Shown here piece after piece: positions 1 through 13,341 of a DNA stretch of 64,000 nt. Source of the DNA: Xenopus tropicalis (taxonomy: Eukaryota > Chordata > Amphibia > Anura > Pipidae). Position 1 is the first letter of the stretch. Every line of letters starts with the position of its first letter. The position numbers were made by a program, and so were the translations under genes. The notes beneath the pieces were generated by a model that had not been told where the DNA came from, did no database searches, and worked only from the letters and a program-made list of their open reading frames with translations. The stretch lies in contig NC_030678.2 in NCBI RefSeq assembly GCF_000004195.4, positions 77,125,404 to 77,189,403 of the forward strand, in the 5' to 3' direction.

Positions 1-488
1 CACAGCAGCCTATGCTAATCGTCAGAGCATAGTTTTGCTGCACACTTCACTCTCACACTGGATGGCAGAAATGACACTAACTGCATGTAGAAATTTTTCA
101 GAATTACTGCATATGATTTACATGGAAGTGTGAGTGCAACTGCAATTTTGATGCATTTCCCACAAAAGCATCAGGCATAACTCCCCACAGCGACAGCAAA
201 TATAATGCAATGTGTGTGATTATACTCAGAAATGCCCACTGCAGTCATTCCAAGCAAGTCCATACATTATTTTTACATTCCAGTGAACCCTAGGATCCAC
301 AGAGAAAGCTGTGTCTATTATCACAGTCATGATAAATTCTGTAAGCTTAGATTTAATGCACAAAGGATTTTGATTACTATAGTTGTAACAGCCAAGATAG
401 TGAGGTTCTCTCAGTAGACACTTTTTTCCAATATAAAGGGTATAGATAAAAATTGTGGTCCGGGTGTCCCTAATAATTCAACAAGCCA
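1..488. other. left flank, no gene seen
   Basis: AT-rich single-copy-looking sequence before the duplicated block. I see no exon, RNA gene or transposon end here. Homology to the second unit starts at about 489. Confidence 0.5.
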
Positions 489-1375
489 TCGTGGGTACAA
501 AATACGGGTGTATTTTAGAAAATCTTTATTTGATCCACCATGATTGATGTGATTATGAGATTATCCTGTGTCAATTCTTACATAAAATTATATTTTACAG
601 GTTCAAAAATAGAGGGTAGCTTTTTTCAGGTGTGAACTGTGCCTATAAATGTTGTAGTATTAAGGTTTGTTCTATACAAACTAAAGGAATGGCAAGTTTG
701 TCATCCAGAACAAATTTTAGCACCTCAGTTGAAGTATGGAAGGAGTGGGCACCAGAGCTGTTATTCCTCAGTGTGCATTAGTCTCTAAGAGAACAACTGC
801 TTTCCTAAAAAGGAGGAATTTTGGAAGTGAGTCTTAGAGGAACTGAGCCTATGGTATATAACGTTGTCCCTATATAAATACATATACACTATATAAAATG
901 TTGAGTGAATCAAATGCAAGTGATGCATATAAAACACACAGCCAGCTTAAATATATTGCAATACATAGACAAGAGACACTGCAGGTTGAGTGTTATATCC
1001 TGGGTTTATTGAGGGAAAATTTTTTTTTTAAAAAACTGGCCTTAACAGACTAAGACTATTCAAGTCACTTACATTTAATCTTACAATTTTTAAGACATTT
1101 AAGTGCAGAATCCAAGAGATTAACCATTAAGGATTAAGGACATGGCTGGGCTGATAACACTTCATAGCATTACCAAATAAACAGACCCTTCAAACAAAAT
1201 CAGATCCTTTCCCCTTTACCCCTTTTACCCAAAGTCCCATCTTTATCCAAAATCCGCAGAACAATATGTAAAGATTGACCACATTGCAAGTCCTCAGTAT
1301 AGGCTGCAAGTATCTGCATCAACCTTACAAATTGATTAACAATTTGGCATAGTGTAATCACTTGGGTAAGGTCGA

Positions 1376-1740
1376 AAGTGGCCATACACAAGCAGATTTC
1401 AGATGCAGATTCGGGTCATTTTGACTGATTCGGCAGCTTATCTGCCATGTATGGGCACCCCCAATAGGCCCCTGATGCTCCTTGATGTGGTACTTGGTCT
1501 GATGGCACCTATGCTTGCCATATTAATTTGATCATTTGGCCCTAGGGTTAAATGATCACATTAGCCTGATATCGCCTACCTTAGGTGAGCATATTAGGGG
1601 GAAGATCTGCTCTTTTGGTGAGCTGGCCACCTTTAGACTCCACTTTAGATCACCTATTGATCAGTGGCTTATCGATATATTAAATGATGGACAGGGTCAC
1701 TAGGACAGGGATGTCCCAATTTATCCTAGTGATATGTGCA
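1376..1740. mobile_element. MITE-like repeat (GGCCATACAC ends), probable
   Basis: The block starts with a GGCCATACAC end, followed by GATTCGGCAGCTTATCTGCC, which resembles a frequent frog DNA-transposon family. It lies in the stretch 1363-3213 that is absent from unit B, where the retrovirus remnant sits instead. The right boundary is uncertain. Confidence 0.4.
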
Positions 1741-1968
1741 TGTTGTTTATATATGCATTATTCATTCCATTATGGCATCAATGTGTTGTCTTGGCATTGC
1801 AAAAGTTAAAATTCACAGGTGTGCATACTAATTATGTAGGTGTGGTTATGGGTATATTTGCATTTCATTAATGAGGCTTGAGATATCAGAAAAAAAACAT
1901 TTTCATTATAGCCTCTCTTTGTGATTGAGATTTTTTTTTAATAAACAAGAACTTCTATTTATTCACAT

Positions 1969-2359
1969 TTAAAGGAACAGTAACACCAAAAAATAAAAGT
2001 AATTAGAATATAATGTACTGTTGCCCTGCACTACAACTGGTGTGTTTGCCTCAGAAAGACTACTATAGTTTATATAAATAAGCTGCTGTGTATCCATGGG
2101 GGCAGCCATTCAAAGGAGAAAAGGCACAGGTTACTTAGCAGATAACAGAGAAACCCCCATTATATGGGGCTTATCTACTAGTTATCTGCTATGTAACCGG
2201 TGCCTTTTCTCCTTTTTTTTTAGCTTGAATGGCTGCCCCCATGGCTACATAGCAGCTTATTTATATAGTAGCTTTTCTGTAGCAAAAACACCAGCAACAG
2301 CACATTATATTTTAATTACTTTAAAACACTTTAATATTTTGATGTTACTGTTCCTTTAA
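1969..2359. mobile_element. TTAA-flanked MITE (AAAGGAACAGTAACACC ends)
   Basis: TTAA occurs at 1969-1972 and 2356-2359. The inside ends AAAGGAACAGTAAC and GTTACTGTTCCTT are inverted repeats. The centre has a long internal inverted repeat around GGGGCAGCCATTCAA and its complement. A related copy is at 32230-32654. The TTAA target fits a piggyBac- or Kolobok-mobilised element; which one I cannot say. Confidence 0.85.
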
Positions 2360-3213
2360 GATGGTTGTTCAAGATTGCTTTGTAAATATATTTGTTGTGT
2401 TGGAGGTTGGAGCCACTTTCATGTCATCTGGTTTCCCCAGCAATAATTCGACAAGGTATGGCATAGCATAATCTAAAGCTGGGCATACACGCACCAATAT
2501 AATCGTGCAAAACGGCAGTGTGTGGGATTCAATTATGGTCCTGATAATTTTTGTACCATGGCAATCAGTCATTTAGTCAATCAGACAGGTTAGAAAATTT
2601 CAGTCAGATCACAGTAAAATTTGCACATGCATTGTGTATCTGGCAATATCCTTGGGGAAACTACAATGCATTTCTGGGACGTCACTTTCATATGATTGTT
2701 ATCTGCCAATAGTACGTACAATTGACATGCCAACGTTTGTCAGAAGAAAACTGAAATCTGAACATGTATGGCCTCCTTCGGTTTTCCACTTGCAGCCTGT
2801 GTTTGCTATCCTGGAATATTGCTATTTGGCATTGCACTTAAGTGAAGAAATCTGCATGGCATGAGATGGTAGCTGCTTAAACAATATACTTTATAGCTTG
2901 CCATGGTTTAGATCACATCTTAATCTCTTTTGTTAGCAGACCTACAGTTAGTGGTCTTTTTTCCATATGATATGCTGAGTTGTCAGTCACTTTCTATTTA
3001 TCATACAGTAGATATTGCATCCTGCTTGCTATAGGACACGTGTCCCCCAGTAGAATTGATTTTTTGTAAGATAATGTATTGTGCACTTGCTTCTCTAGTT
3101 AAGTGGGTTTTTGTTAGGAAATCTTGGGAACATAGGGTAATCAGCTCTAGGCAAAACTAGTGGCAATATTTCACCCAAGAGAATCAGGATCCATACAGGC
3201 AATACCATATGAA
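2360..3213. other. unit-A-only spacer with a second diverged repeat
   Basis: No gene seen. About 2470-2770 is bounded by GCTGGGCATACACGCACC on the left and ACATGTATGGCC on the right, which looks like another inverted-end repeat of the GGCCATACAC type. The rest is AT-rich and unassigned. Confidence 0.35.
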
Positions 3214-6185
3214 GCTCACTAGCGTCTTAAAACACCTGAACATTGGCCTGCAACCTAGGCTACGCATAAAGTTTGTATTACCTTGTGTGTTGAGGAAGCA
3301 TTGCAACATGTTGCATTGACAGCAAATCCACCAGCTTTCAAAAGATTTCAAAATTTTTATTTCAAGCATTTGAAATAAAAGAACCAGTAAAAAGTATCTC
3401 TACAAATTTGGACAGTAAAAATTGCAAATGGTAAAACTTGTTTACATAAAATTGTATATCAGTTCACTAGCTTGTTAAATATAATTGAATATCTTGATTG
3501 AAATGTGTGTGTGCAGGTAAGTACCTGGTTTTATTGTACCCACAGAAATATCGACTAATAACCCCAGAAATAGGATAAAACTACATGAAAGCTCTGCACC
3601 AATATGAAACTCACTTTTACTAACCTATCAATTACTTATGAAGAAATGTTTTATTGAGAAAAGATAACTTAACCATCCTGTAAGAAGATATTTACATCAC
3701 ATGCAAACCCAACACATGTGGGGACATTTCTGAATGGAATGCACACAAATATTTCCTGTTGGACAAACATGAAATAATTAAAACATGTGATGTCCTTGAA
3801 TTGCGGGAAAAGTATGCAAATGAACATGTACAGGAAATTTACAGTAAGGAAACTTTACCCTGCAGCACTTACAAAAGACAATCAAATATTTACTGATGCA
3901 GTGTTTATTCTTGAATTCCACCCACCCTTTACATATTTTATATTTTCTTATGAGGGACTAATTGTCATTTTTTGCATTCCTAATAAAAAAAAAAAAAAGA
4001 GTTAAAAACGCCCCTTCCCCAAAATCTACAGTATATATTGCACATTATTTTACCTGGTTACCTGTACCATTTTGAGTCTTCGATCACAGAGACCAGCATC
4101 TAAAAGAATCTGAGCTCACATTTAGGGGACTTCATTTCCTCATCCACATCAGGAGGTAATGTTTTCATATCTAGATTTATGAATATGAAGTTCTTAATCT
4201 TTAACTTGCCCTTTTTAAGGATACATTGCATAGTGATTTAGATAGGAAACAACTCCAGTTTGTAAGTTATTGATAACAAGATAGATATAATTATAGAAGT
4301 GCACAGCACACAAATGCATAAAAAATTAAGCAAATGTTTAAAAAAGGGAAAATTTGGAATGGTAGCATGTTTAAAAGTAGCATGTACTCCAGAGATAGAA
4401 AGCTACATGCATGTTCATATGTGCATAGATTCTCCTGTGACCAGATAGCACTGCCACTAAACCAAGGTAAAATAGGTCATACTTTGTTTAGCCTTTGTCT
4501 AGATCTCAATAAACAGATAATGCCCAACAAAAGGCAATAACGTTGGTACCATATATGAAGAAATGTGTCCTCCAAGGAGTGATATCCTCCATTCCGCACT
4601 AAAATGTTCAATAAGCGCCTACAGTAGCCAGATTCTAAATGTTTCTGCAGAGACTGATAGTCAACTAACATGTAAAAATAATCAAGTAGAACGTAAATGT
4701 ATACTTGGTAGAGGGGTTGGTAGACATACTGACTTAGAAAAAGCAAGAGCTGTTAAAACCTCTTTCAGCCTCTGTATTACTTAAATTTTTAGACTGTATC
4801 AATATGTTTCATCATCTAGAGACTGCTATGTTTTGGCACACCTTCCTTAGTCAGAGTACCGAAATGTAAGAGGAAATTAAGGAACCACCTTTTTTAAGTC
4901 TGGTGTGCACTAGCATTAATTCAGCAGGTTTCTTCTAGAACCCCTCAGTATTTTGTATTACTTGTGGTTAATACCAGTAATTTAGCACTATTACTAATGC
5001 CATTATCACCAGTAAAGCAGAATATAAGTGTAGAATACAAAATCTTTATTCATTATTTTGAATAAATAAAATATTTCCTAGGGAAACAGAGTGAAGGGCC
5101 ATTTGCATTACCTCTCTGGGTCTAAAAATAAAGAGTTGTGCATGCAATACTGTTTAATGAAGGATAAAGACATTTTTAAAAACAACATAATATGGTATAG
5201 AGGTTTCTGCTGTCGGTCACTGCTTACTGTCTCAAGTTCTATGCATCATGATAGTGTTACATCTAAGTTCTATGTCCTCATGATAATATTAGATCTATTT
5301 AATGTGATAGAAGGCACATCTAGAAAGTACCCAAATTAATGTTTGTTTTAAACAGTGTGACAAATATTATTTGATGATTAGTTGCTATGAGATATCACAC
5401 CAGCCATGTGTTGAAATGGTGGCTGGTGGAGGCTCAGAACCTTCAGGGCACATGTGAAAATTAGGGATACATTCAGTTATTCCAAGAGGAATGTTGGGCA
5501 CAAAAGCATGAGATATCATGCTGCATTTGTATCTCTAGTAAATTGAAATTATGAGGTTTATATAAAAGCACAAAATTAAAATAGAAAATAGTACTGTGAA
5601 TGCATTCCAGCAAGGGACATTAATCAATCATTCCAATAAATGGCTCATAAAAATCACTCCCTAGGGAGTAAGTGAGATCACGTATAGCTGTACCTTAGCA
5701 ATATGAGACGCTATAATGTAAAAGCCATAGCTGCCAGAAAGTATGCCTCAGTTATTAATAAACTCTTTGTGCAGTGGTGCACAATATATAAAAAAAATCA
5801 CTTTTTAAAGGTTGAAATGATATGGTTAGGCTATTGGTTCTGAGATTTTAATTTCATTAGTTTGCTTAATTTAAACTGAACTTAAAACTTTGACATGGGA
5901 ACCATAATTATTATGGCCCATGGCATTTAGGGCTTGTGACAAAACCCTGGTACAATATCTATGTTTCCAAATCAGGTATCATAGTTTAAGTGAATGGGAT
6001 GTGATTGTATGCATGGAAATACCCATAAAAAGGACAAGATTGATCAAAATCCTCCATGTGGATGCCAACCAATTGTCCCACAGTCCAAACTAATCTGAAT
6101 TAATCTGAAAGTTACATAATGTAATTACATGATATTTTACATTTTTAATGGTTTCAATCTATATAAAATAATTTTGTTTTCGCAG
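3214..6185. other. upstream region of gene copy A
   Basis: Aligns with 38871-41315 of unit B. Two differences stand out: A has about 940 bp (4919-5858) missing from B, and B has about 345 bp (39310-39655) missing from A. The only gene signal is a 3' splice site, TTTTGTTTTCGCAG, ending at 6185 just before the coding exon. The promoter and a non-coding first exon therefore probably lie somewhere in this stretch, but I cannot place them. Confidence 0.5.
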
Positions 6186-6194
6186 ACAATAAAA

Positions 6195-9100
6195 ATGAAG
6201 TTCTGTCTGGAATTCTTGGTTATTCTGTGCAGCTTAACTACAGGTAAAATTGAAGTAATTATTGCGAGCAGTAATCACTCAGAATATGAGTCTGGTGTTC
6301 TTGCGAAACACACTTGAATTTCAAATGAAGGTTAAGAGACTCTGCATGCCATTCATGAAATATGATTATTTAATTTTTTTTATAAAGCATGAAGTTTGTT
6401 TTCTTTATTCAAATAGCACTTTGATATTTCTAACACAAAATACTGCATTCCAGCTATAAGAAGAGATAAGGAAGGTGAAGGACATTATCATTATATTCTT
6501 TTTCAAAGAGAAATTGGTACTTTTTTCTCTTTTCTTTAATGAGACCCAATTAAACATAAGGTTCAAATCAGTTATTTATAGATAAAATGGGGCTACCTAC
6601 TGATGATTAGGTTCTTACCAGTACAAATGAACATTAGGAATAGAGAGCAAGAAATGGCTATGAAACTGTTACACACTGTTGGCCTAGACTAGCATGTACT
6701 GTACTATAGTAAGATTGGTTTCCAGATTCTCAGATAGAATGTCATAGCATGAGATAAACTTTCAAGTTGGTCACATTTGCACCAATAGATGAAGGTTATT
6801 CCTCCACCCAAACCATATTTAGCAATGTCGGAATCTAACCTCAAAACTTATACTTACAAAGATTTGTACACTGAGCAATAGGTACTTATTTTGTTAAATA
6901 AGGTTTTTTTTTTTATATCTAGAACATACTCTAAACAACAATCAACTGTATTAGTAGAGTGGATAGCATTATCAAACCCCTACAGAGATGGGCAAATATG
7001 GCATGGAATCATGATGAAATGAGTTTTTACTGCCCTATACTTTATTCTGATTTGCAATTGTTTTGTTTCTTAACTTAGTTGTTACGAGCTGTCCAACATG
7101 TGTTTCGGATGAGATCTGCAACAATATAACCAATAATTGTGACTGTAATCCTTCAACATACTCTGAAACAGGTACAGAATACTCAGATTTCATGCGGAGT
7201 TAGTCTTCAACTTAACGTCTATTGACAATGCTTTTGCATTAAAAGCTACTATTTTCAAACATATGCAGCTCACTGTATTTAAACAACAGAATTTACAAGC
7301 ATTTGGCGCATTTATACATGCCTATTGATAATATATAACTATGACAGGAGGTGTTATACAATATTTATTACTTTGATGACTCAAGTATTATCTTGACTTC
7401 CTTCTGTATGTCTGTAGTGCAAATCCCACCACCAGAATTAACATGCAACAATAACATGGTTTTGCGGATACCAAGATGTCAGATGGAGCGCAATGGATAT
7501 GACTCTTCGAGTTTACACCTGAATACGCCATCCTGCAGACTTTCTTCATACTATGCTAATGTCTCATACTTGGGTATTTTGTGGCACATAGGGACAGGAG
7601 AGTGTGGTAACACTAAAGTGGTGAGTTTACTATAATCCAAGTGTATAAAAGCATGAAACAATCTGGTTCACAAAAAACGATATTTGTAGTCTGACCCTTC
7701 ACACCTGACAAATGAAACCTTACAAAACATAATAATATTTATAATAGGATAAGAGATTTTTTTTTTTTGAATAATTAATGTAGTGCATGCAAATGAATGG
7801 GAAACACATTGCCTATAGCAGACACTAGCACAAGCTGACTTCTGCATTCATAAGCTCTAGTGCCTGTCATAGGCAGAACCTTCCCTAATTAAACTGTGGT
7901 AGTGATTAAACACTTTACATCCCTTGAGCCTTAAATAACTTTCTATTATTTTTGGTAAATTTTATGGTAATGTAAAGCACACAACTGGACAGAAAAATAT
8001 TGTATTTTTGCACACTTGAAAAGCATACAGCTCGGAACATATTGTAAGTTTTACCCAAATAAAAAGGCTGAAGTTTATTAGCACTGCTCTGCTTCCACTT
8101 GTAATTAGTGTTCTGCACAGTGAGACATCAGGCAAATGTGAGTCTTCGAGGCTTTTTGATTTGGTGGGATACATATCTGAATTATGCATAGCAATATACC
8201 TCTTTACCTAGACACAAGGCTGGAAGCTCTGCATAACACGTTTTTTGCATTAGAAGTGTTGGATAATTAAGTACCGATTCATCAGTCATTTCGCATGCGA
8301 TACTACTCATATCGCATGCGCAAAAATCCTGATTATCGCAGTGCATTATTTTTATCGCATTGAGGTAATTATCGCATAGAAATAATACCACCGCATAATT
8401 CACAAAACATATTTGAAGCGTTAAAAGCATGAAATGTGGCGATAATTACAGTGAAACTTAACGCCTCCCAGGAGTAGACATTACTAAACAAAATTGCAGC
8501 TGGTTATTGTCTGTGGTGACATGATGGAGTTTGCAGTCGGATTTTTTCAAGTATGCGATTGCCCTAGATTGATGCATCCTCCAGTTTTCAGGGAAATGGT
8601 AATTTTCAGTCATCGCCAGATAAATACCGACAATAGCATTGCTTCTTAATTCAGACAAGTGTCCTTGTAGTGAATCGATCGTTAATTCTCAAAATATAAG
8701 AAGTGATATTATTTTTAACGCATGCTATAAATATCACTCTTTTTTCGGCCTTTAGTGAATCGGCCCCTAGGTGTGAAAATGGGCAGGTAGTGACAAGAAC
8801 GATGTATAATGTAGGTAAAGCGCTGTGTCAGCGCAGTATAAATAAAGAATAATATCAATCAATGCAGTTGAATAATATATTCTGATTAATACTTTTATTT
8901 TTAACAGGAGAATTCAACTCATATAACTTACTACAATAATCTGTACATAACCCCAAAAACATCTCCATTCATCACAAAAAATAACGTCACTTTCACCTTT
9001 AGCTGCAGTATTCCACTAAACTCAGGGACTGGACTTAATTTTCCCGTCAAAGCAATCACAGGGTGAGTGATAAACTTAATAACAATAACAATAGAAAGTT

Positions 9101-12100
9101 AAAACAAAATGTTTTTTTTTTTATTGTTTTAAAAATGTAGATGAAAATCATTTTGCTATGCTTTACTGGAGAACATATATATTGTATAAATACGGGTTTA
9201 GGAAAAAAGCAGAAATACTGTATAGTTACATGCATGAAAGCATGAGACCAATGGGGTGTTTGCTAACAATCCTGCTTACTGGATCATCTTTACACAATAA
9301 CACCAGAGAAGTAACATTTAAAGAGTCGATTTCCTTGTTTTATGCTACAAGCCTTACAAAGTTTAAACAAAACAACAAATTATATGAATGCCCTATTTTT
9401 GTCCTCCCAGCCTGTACCTATTGTTACATTTATAAACAATGAGTAAAAAACAAAAATAATCATACAGATTAAAGTTGTATTAGAAACTGCAATATGTTAT
9501 TTATTAAAACAGTGGGAGCTGCTTTTCTTAAAAAAACAGCTTTGAGCTGTCTTGTTATTTTTCTATATTTTTTTTTTATAAGCAGCTCTTAAAAATGTTT
9601 TTTTTTTTTTTTTAACGATTAGACGTGACTTTGGATTTATTTACACATATATCCCCCACTGTCATTTAATAATGCCCCAAATGCTTATCTACCCAGTAAT
9701 TGCATCTGTGCCTGATTTGAAATCTGGGGTGAGGTGCAGAGCACAGCACTAGTAGGCACAAGGTAGCCCTGTATTTACAGTTTGCCATAGGGGAGGAAGT
9801 AAAGACACAGCTCTTCAGCAGCCAGCAGGCGTTGGTGCAGGCCAAGAGGTACATAGGCTGAGGCAAGACTATGTGCCTCCCCGGAATGTCTCTCATGAAT
9901 ACGGGGCCATCAACACACTATTATTGGGTAGGGAGCACTGATCTTTGCACTCCATTCTGAAGCACAAAGATCAGGTTGTAAACATACAAAAACATGGAAG
10001 TCTGTGGCTGTTTTTTGAACTCTGCACCTTGCCTAGCACTTTGTAAATAAACTAAACAGAATCATACAGATTTTCACAAAAGGTGTCATTATCTTCTGTA
10101 GAAGTAAGGTAGTTGATTATGTGTTTATAATTATACTTATATTTCAGGAATGATGTAATTTCTGTCCCTGGTGTACCCGGGTCAATCTCTATAACCATGG
10201 CCATTTACACAGACCAGTCATTCAGCAATATTGTCACCACCAGCACCACATTGGTGGTAGAGCAAAATATTTATGTCTCAGTGCTGATGCAAACAGTGGA
10301 CAACTACAACATAAAAGTGGTGAATTTGTATACCTCTGCATCATCAAATCGCTCCGCTGACCCAAAATATTATCTGCTTCAGAACGGGTAGGTTGAAGCC
10401 ATGTCATTACTTATATCCTTTAAATACTGAAAAAAATTACTTATTTGTTGTAGATGAAGATAAATAAAAATAAGTCACTAACAGAGATGCAGTGTATAAT
10501 CTTACCCTATGCAAGAAAAAATATGGCAAGATCTAGAAAGGCAAAAATAAGCAGTTATTTGAATTATGGGATTAAAACATTACAAAGCAACATTTTAATA
10601 CCTAGCTTGGCTGTCAAACAGATTGGTTTGGATTTTTGGAGATTCAGTTGACATTTCTGATTCATCTCTTTCCAGGTGTCCAAACCTTAGCCTGGGAGCC
10701 TTCCTATTTACAACGATATGGAATGGACAGTTTACCGAAGCACGATTTCAGTTTAAAGCATTCAAGATTGCTAGCTCAGATGTTTTTTACCTATATGCAG
10801 ATGTTACCACGTGTAATTCTTCCTGTATACAGGTAATACAGTTCAAGGCATCTTCACAAAATGAAAATGTCCTTTATGAATGGAACTGCATAACTTGAAG
10901 TGTGACATTTGTATTCACAATGTTTTAAGTTTGATGGTGTTGCTGATCCAAGTATTGTGTATTGTTTACGGTAATATTGCCCAAATTCGAATGGGTGAGG
11001 GTTGGTTTAGGCAATAAAATATATCTCCCGAAATGAGGACTTCACTCCTGTTTCAGTGGAAATGTTATTAGATATACAGGTGTTGGATCTATTACTTTAA
11101 CATTTATTCATCATTTAATTAATAACAACAGTACCTTGTAATTGATTGTAACTAATATGCATATATCCATATAGGTGGGAAAACCATGCTACTAGTTCAG
11201 TTAATGTTTAAATAATAGCCTTAAGTTATGTTGAGCCAAATTATAGATTTATTCATAAAAACCTTAGGTCCAAATCATTCCAATTAATTGATCTCATACC
11301 TGTGCTGGATAGATATAATGGTTATGAATAAATATTTGGGCCTTTGAATGTCATTTACAGTCTAATTCTTGAAGAAAAGAAATTAAGAAAATTTTTTAAA
11401 GGAGAAAGAAACCCCCCAAACCCCAGACACCTTCAATTCCTCCTCCCCCCGACTCCCTCCCAGTTCTTCTTTGGATCTAGTGACAAGTTATATGGGATGG
11501 GAGCAGGGGTCATAATGGAGTGGCCTGGGGTTGGGGGGATAGGATTTGCCTTACTTTAAACAACTGTATTCATTTCTCTCTTCTTGCTTTTCTTGGAATA
11601 GAACTGCAATAGCCGCTCAGCAGACATCAATGCTCAGACCTACAGTTCTACAGTCGGCGTGCGTCTTCAATTTAGTAAGTGACCATTTGTTCTTGCTGCC
11701 TTGCTTGGGTTGTCCAACAAAGGAATTAAAGCCCACTACATTAAATCTTCTAAAAATATATACGGATTGTAGTTCTGAAAATATTAATTGAATTGTGTCT
11801 GGGTAAAGCATCAGTTCTATACAAAAGGTTGTGTTTACATTTTTTAAATGACAGTTTCTTGTTGAAAAGGGGGGGGTAGCATTTTTGTTTGAAGAGGGTA
11901 CTTATATTTCTATATGGATATATAGCAGTTGAGCTCATTTTGCGGAAGTTAAAAGTCCCTAAATGTTCATTACTGAAACATTTTTCCTGATAAATTGCAA
12001 CTGAGGTACTATGTGTACTACACCACCCCAGGGTCGGACTGGGCCGCCGGGACACCGGGGGTTAGGGAGGCTCAGTGGGGGGGTGTTAGGGGGCGCAGCC

Positions 12101-13138
12101 AGGCGGGGGCACCTGTAGGGTCTCTGGGGTGGCACCCAATCCGACCCAGCACCACCCTTCAACAAAATGCTGTAGTTAATCGTGGTAAATCAGCACTCTG
12201 ACTCTGTTGTCTGTTTTAGAATTCTGTTTAAGGGAACATTGTTTTTACAAAAGCTTCTTTGTTTTACAGCTTCAAATTCGGCTTCCAGCTGCTTTGGCTG
12301 TAAGTAAAATAAAATCTCTTTTTTTTCTCTGCATAGATGCCAATATTCCTTTAAGATGAAAACTGTATAAGCAGGAAAATTGTTTTTTCTAGGGTAGAGA
12401 GCAGAACTGTGCTCTTTACACTAATGAATGCCCCCCCCACCCACAGAAGTAAGCATGGAGGAGCACTCCTGTTTATATGTAATGAAATGAGTCAGTGCCC
12501 TTGAGCCTGCTGTGATGAATTATGAGCAAATGCACACACAGGTACAATGGAACCCTGGGATTTTTGCCTCAACCTGGCAGTAATTTCAGGAATGTCTTTG
12601 GTTGGGTGTTACTAGCCACAAGTTAGTTGCACCACTAATTCAGAGGGAAATGTGAGCAACCAATTGCGCCTATTTTATATCAAAGTGTGCAATTACACTG
12701 GAATAGCAATTTATATGTATTTGATTAGATATAGCACCATGTCAGATATACACTATATATGTAATCTTATATTTGTATTTAACAACTCCAGCATTACACC
12801 ACACACAGAATGTCACCATTAAATATTAAATTAGCATTTTTAGTACTTTGCATTCTCCTGTTCTCCCCTATAAATAGGAATGCTTAAAAAATTGCACATG
12901 TGCATTGTTAGTGTGTCATATTTTACAAATAATACAGCAAAATACAATAAAGATGGGTAATGTCAGTATAAAATGTATCACTCAGCTCTTAAAATATCCA
13001 TATTAAAACAATAAATAAATGTACTCCAAGGCTAGGGGCATATTTTATTTCAAATATATTGTATTTTTTACAGGTTTCTCCAGGAAGTGGGCTTTGAGTT
13101 CACTTCTTTTGCCCCTAATACTTATGATGATCATGTGA
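6195..13138 (+). CDS. GP2/uromodulin-like ZP-domain GPI-anchored glycoprotein, copy A
   Basis: Coding exons: 6195-6243, 7079-7171, 7418-7620, 8908-9062, 10148-10387, 10676-10832, 11602-11674, 12270-12299, 13074-13138; all introns are GT/AG and the sum is 354 codons plus TGA. Residues 1-16 form a signal peptide. Residues 21-39 are a Cys-rich stub (C21, C24, C30, C37, C39) like the end of an EGF-type module. ZP-N covers about 55-167 and ZP-C about 170-323, with the GP2/uromodulin-type motifs ENSTHITYYNNLY and SSNRSADPKYYLLQNGCP. Residues 339-354 are a hydrophobic tail after SNSASSCFGC, as expected for GPI attachment. Sequons include NIT, NVS, NST, NVT, NRS and NSS. ZP-C lacks the Cys pair equivalent to one uromodulin disulfide (L227 and A288). 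There is no dibasic furin site before the last hydrophobic patch. By family, such proteins polymerise at epithelial surfaces; the specific role is unknown. Confidence 0.88.
8235..8768. mobile_element. MITE in intron 3 of copy A
   Basis: About 530 bp absent from copy B. The right end reads GCCTTTAGTGAATCGGCCCC and the left begins near CCGATTCATCAGTCATTTCGC, an imperfect inverted match. The inside is rich in CGCATGCGATA and TTATCGCA blocks. It belongs to the ATTCACTAAAG group also found at 34079-35198 and 50200-50562. Copy B has a different MITE at the same place. Confidence 0.7.
12024..12152. mobile_element. short GC-rich inverted-end repeat in intron 7 of copy A
   Basis: Starts CACCCCAGGGTCGGACTGGG and ends CCCAATCCGACCCAGCACC, an approximate inverted pair in otherwise AT-rich sequence. 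It lies inside a stretch (about 11907-12170) that differs completely from copy B. The family is familiar from frog genomes but I cannot name it. Confidence 0.5.
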
Positions 13139-13341
13139 AGTTTCCCATCTCATGGAGTTCCAGACTATTATGACATTGTGAAGTTTGGTGTTGGTGAATC
13201 TTATGAAGGAGATTATTTCACTTCAGAGTCAGTTTGCTTGGTATTATGTTTGGAATGCATACTGCTACTGGTTAATTATTACAATTAAGTTTAATTATGT
13301 TTTATATATGACTATACGTACTACTCTACTCTTATCCAGGG

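Noticed and set aside
4477..4784. Open frames on both strands at 4.5-4.8 kb
   Set aside because: Changed in length and sequence in the corresponding part of unit B (near 40570), with no coding pattern of changes.
6129..6317. Start codon at 6129 for the ZP gene
   Set aside because: A clear 3' splice site ends at 6185, and the ATG at 6195 gives a normal signal peptide; upstream residues would not be in the mature transcript.
10636..10836. Alternative frame through exon 6 of copy A
   Set aside because: The splice phase from exon 5 selects the frame with CPNLSLGAF and conserved Cys.
11750..12201. Overlapping open frames near 12 kb on both strands
   Set aside because: They lie in a GC-rich repeat inside intron 7 of copy A and are not kept in copy B.
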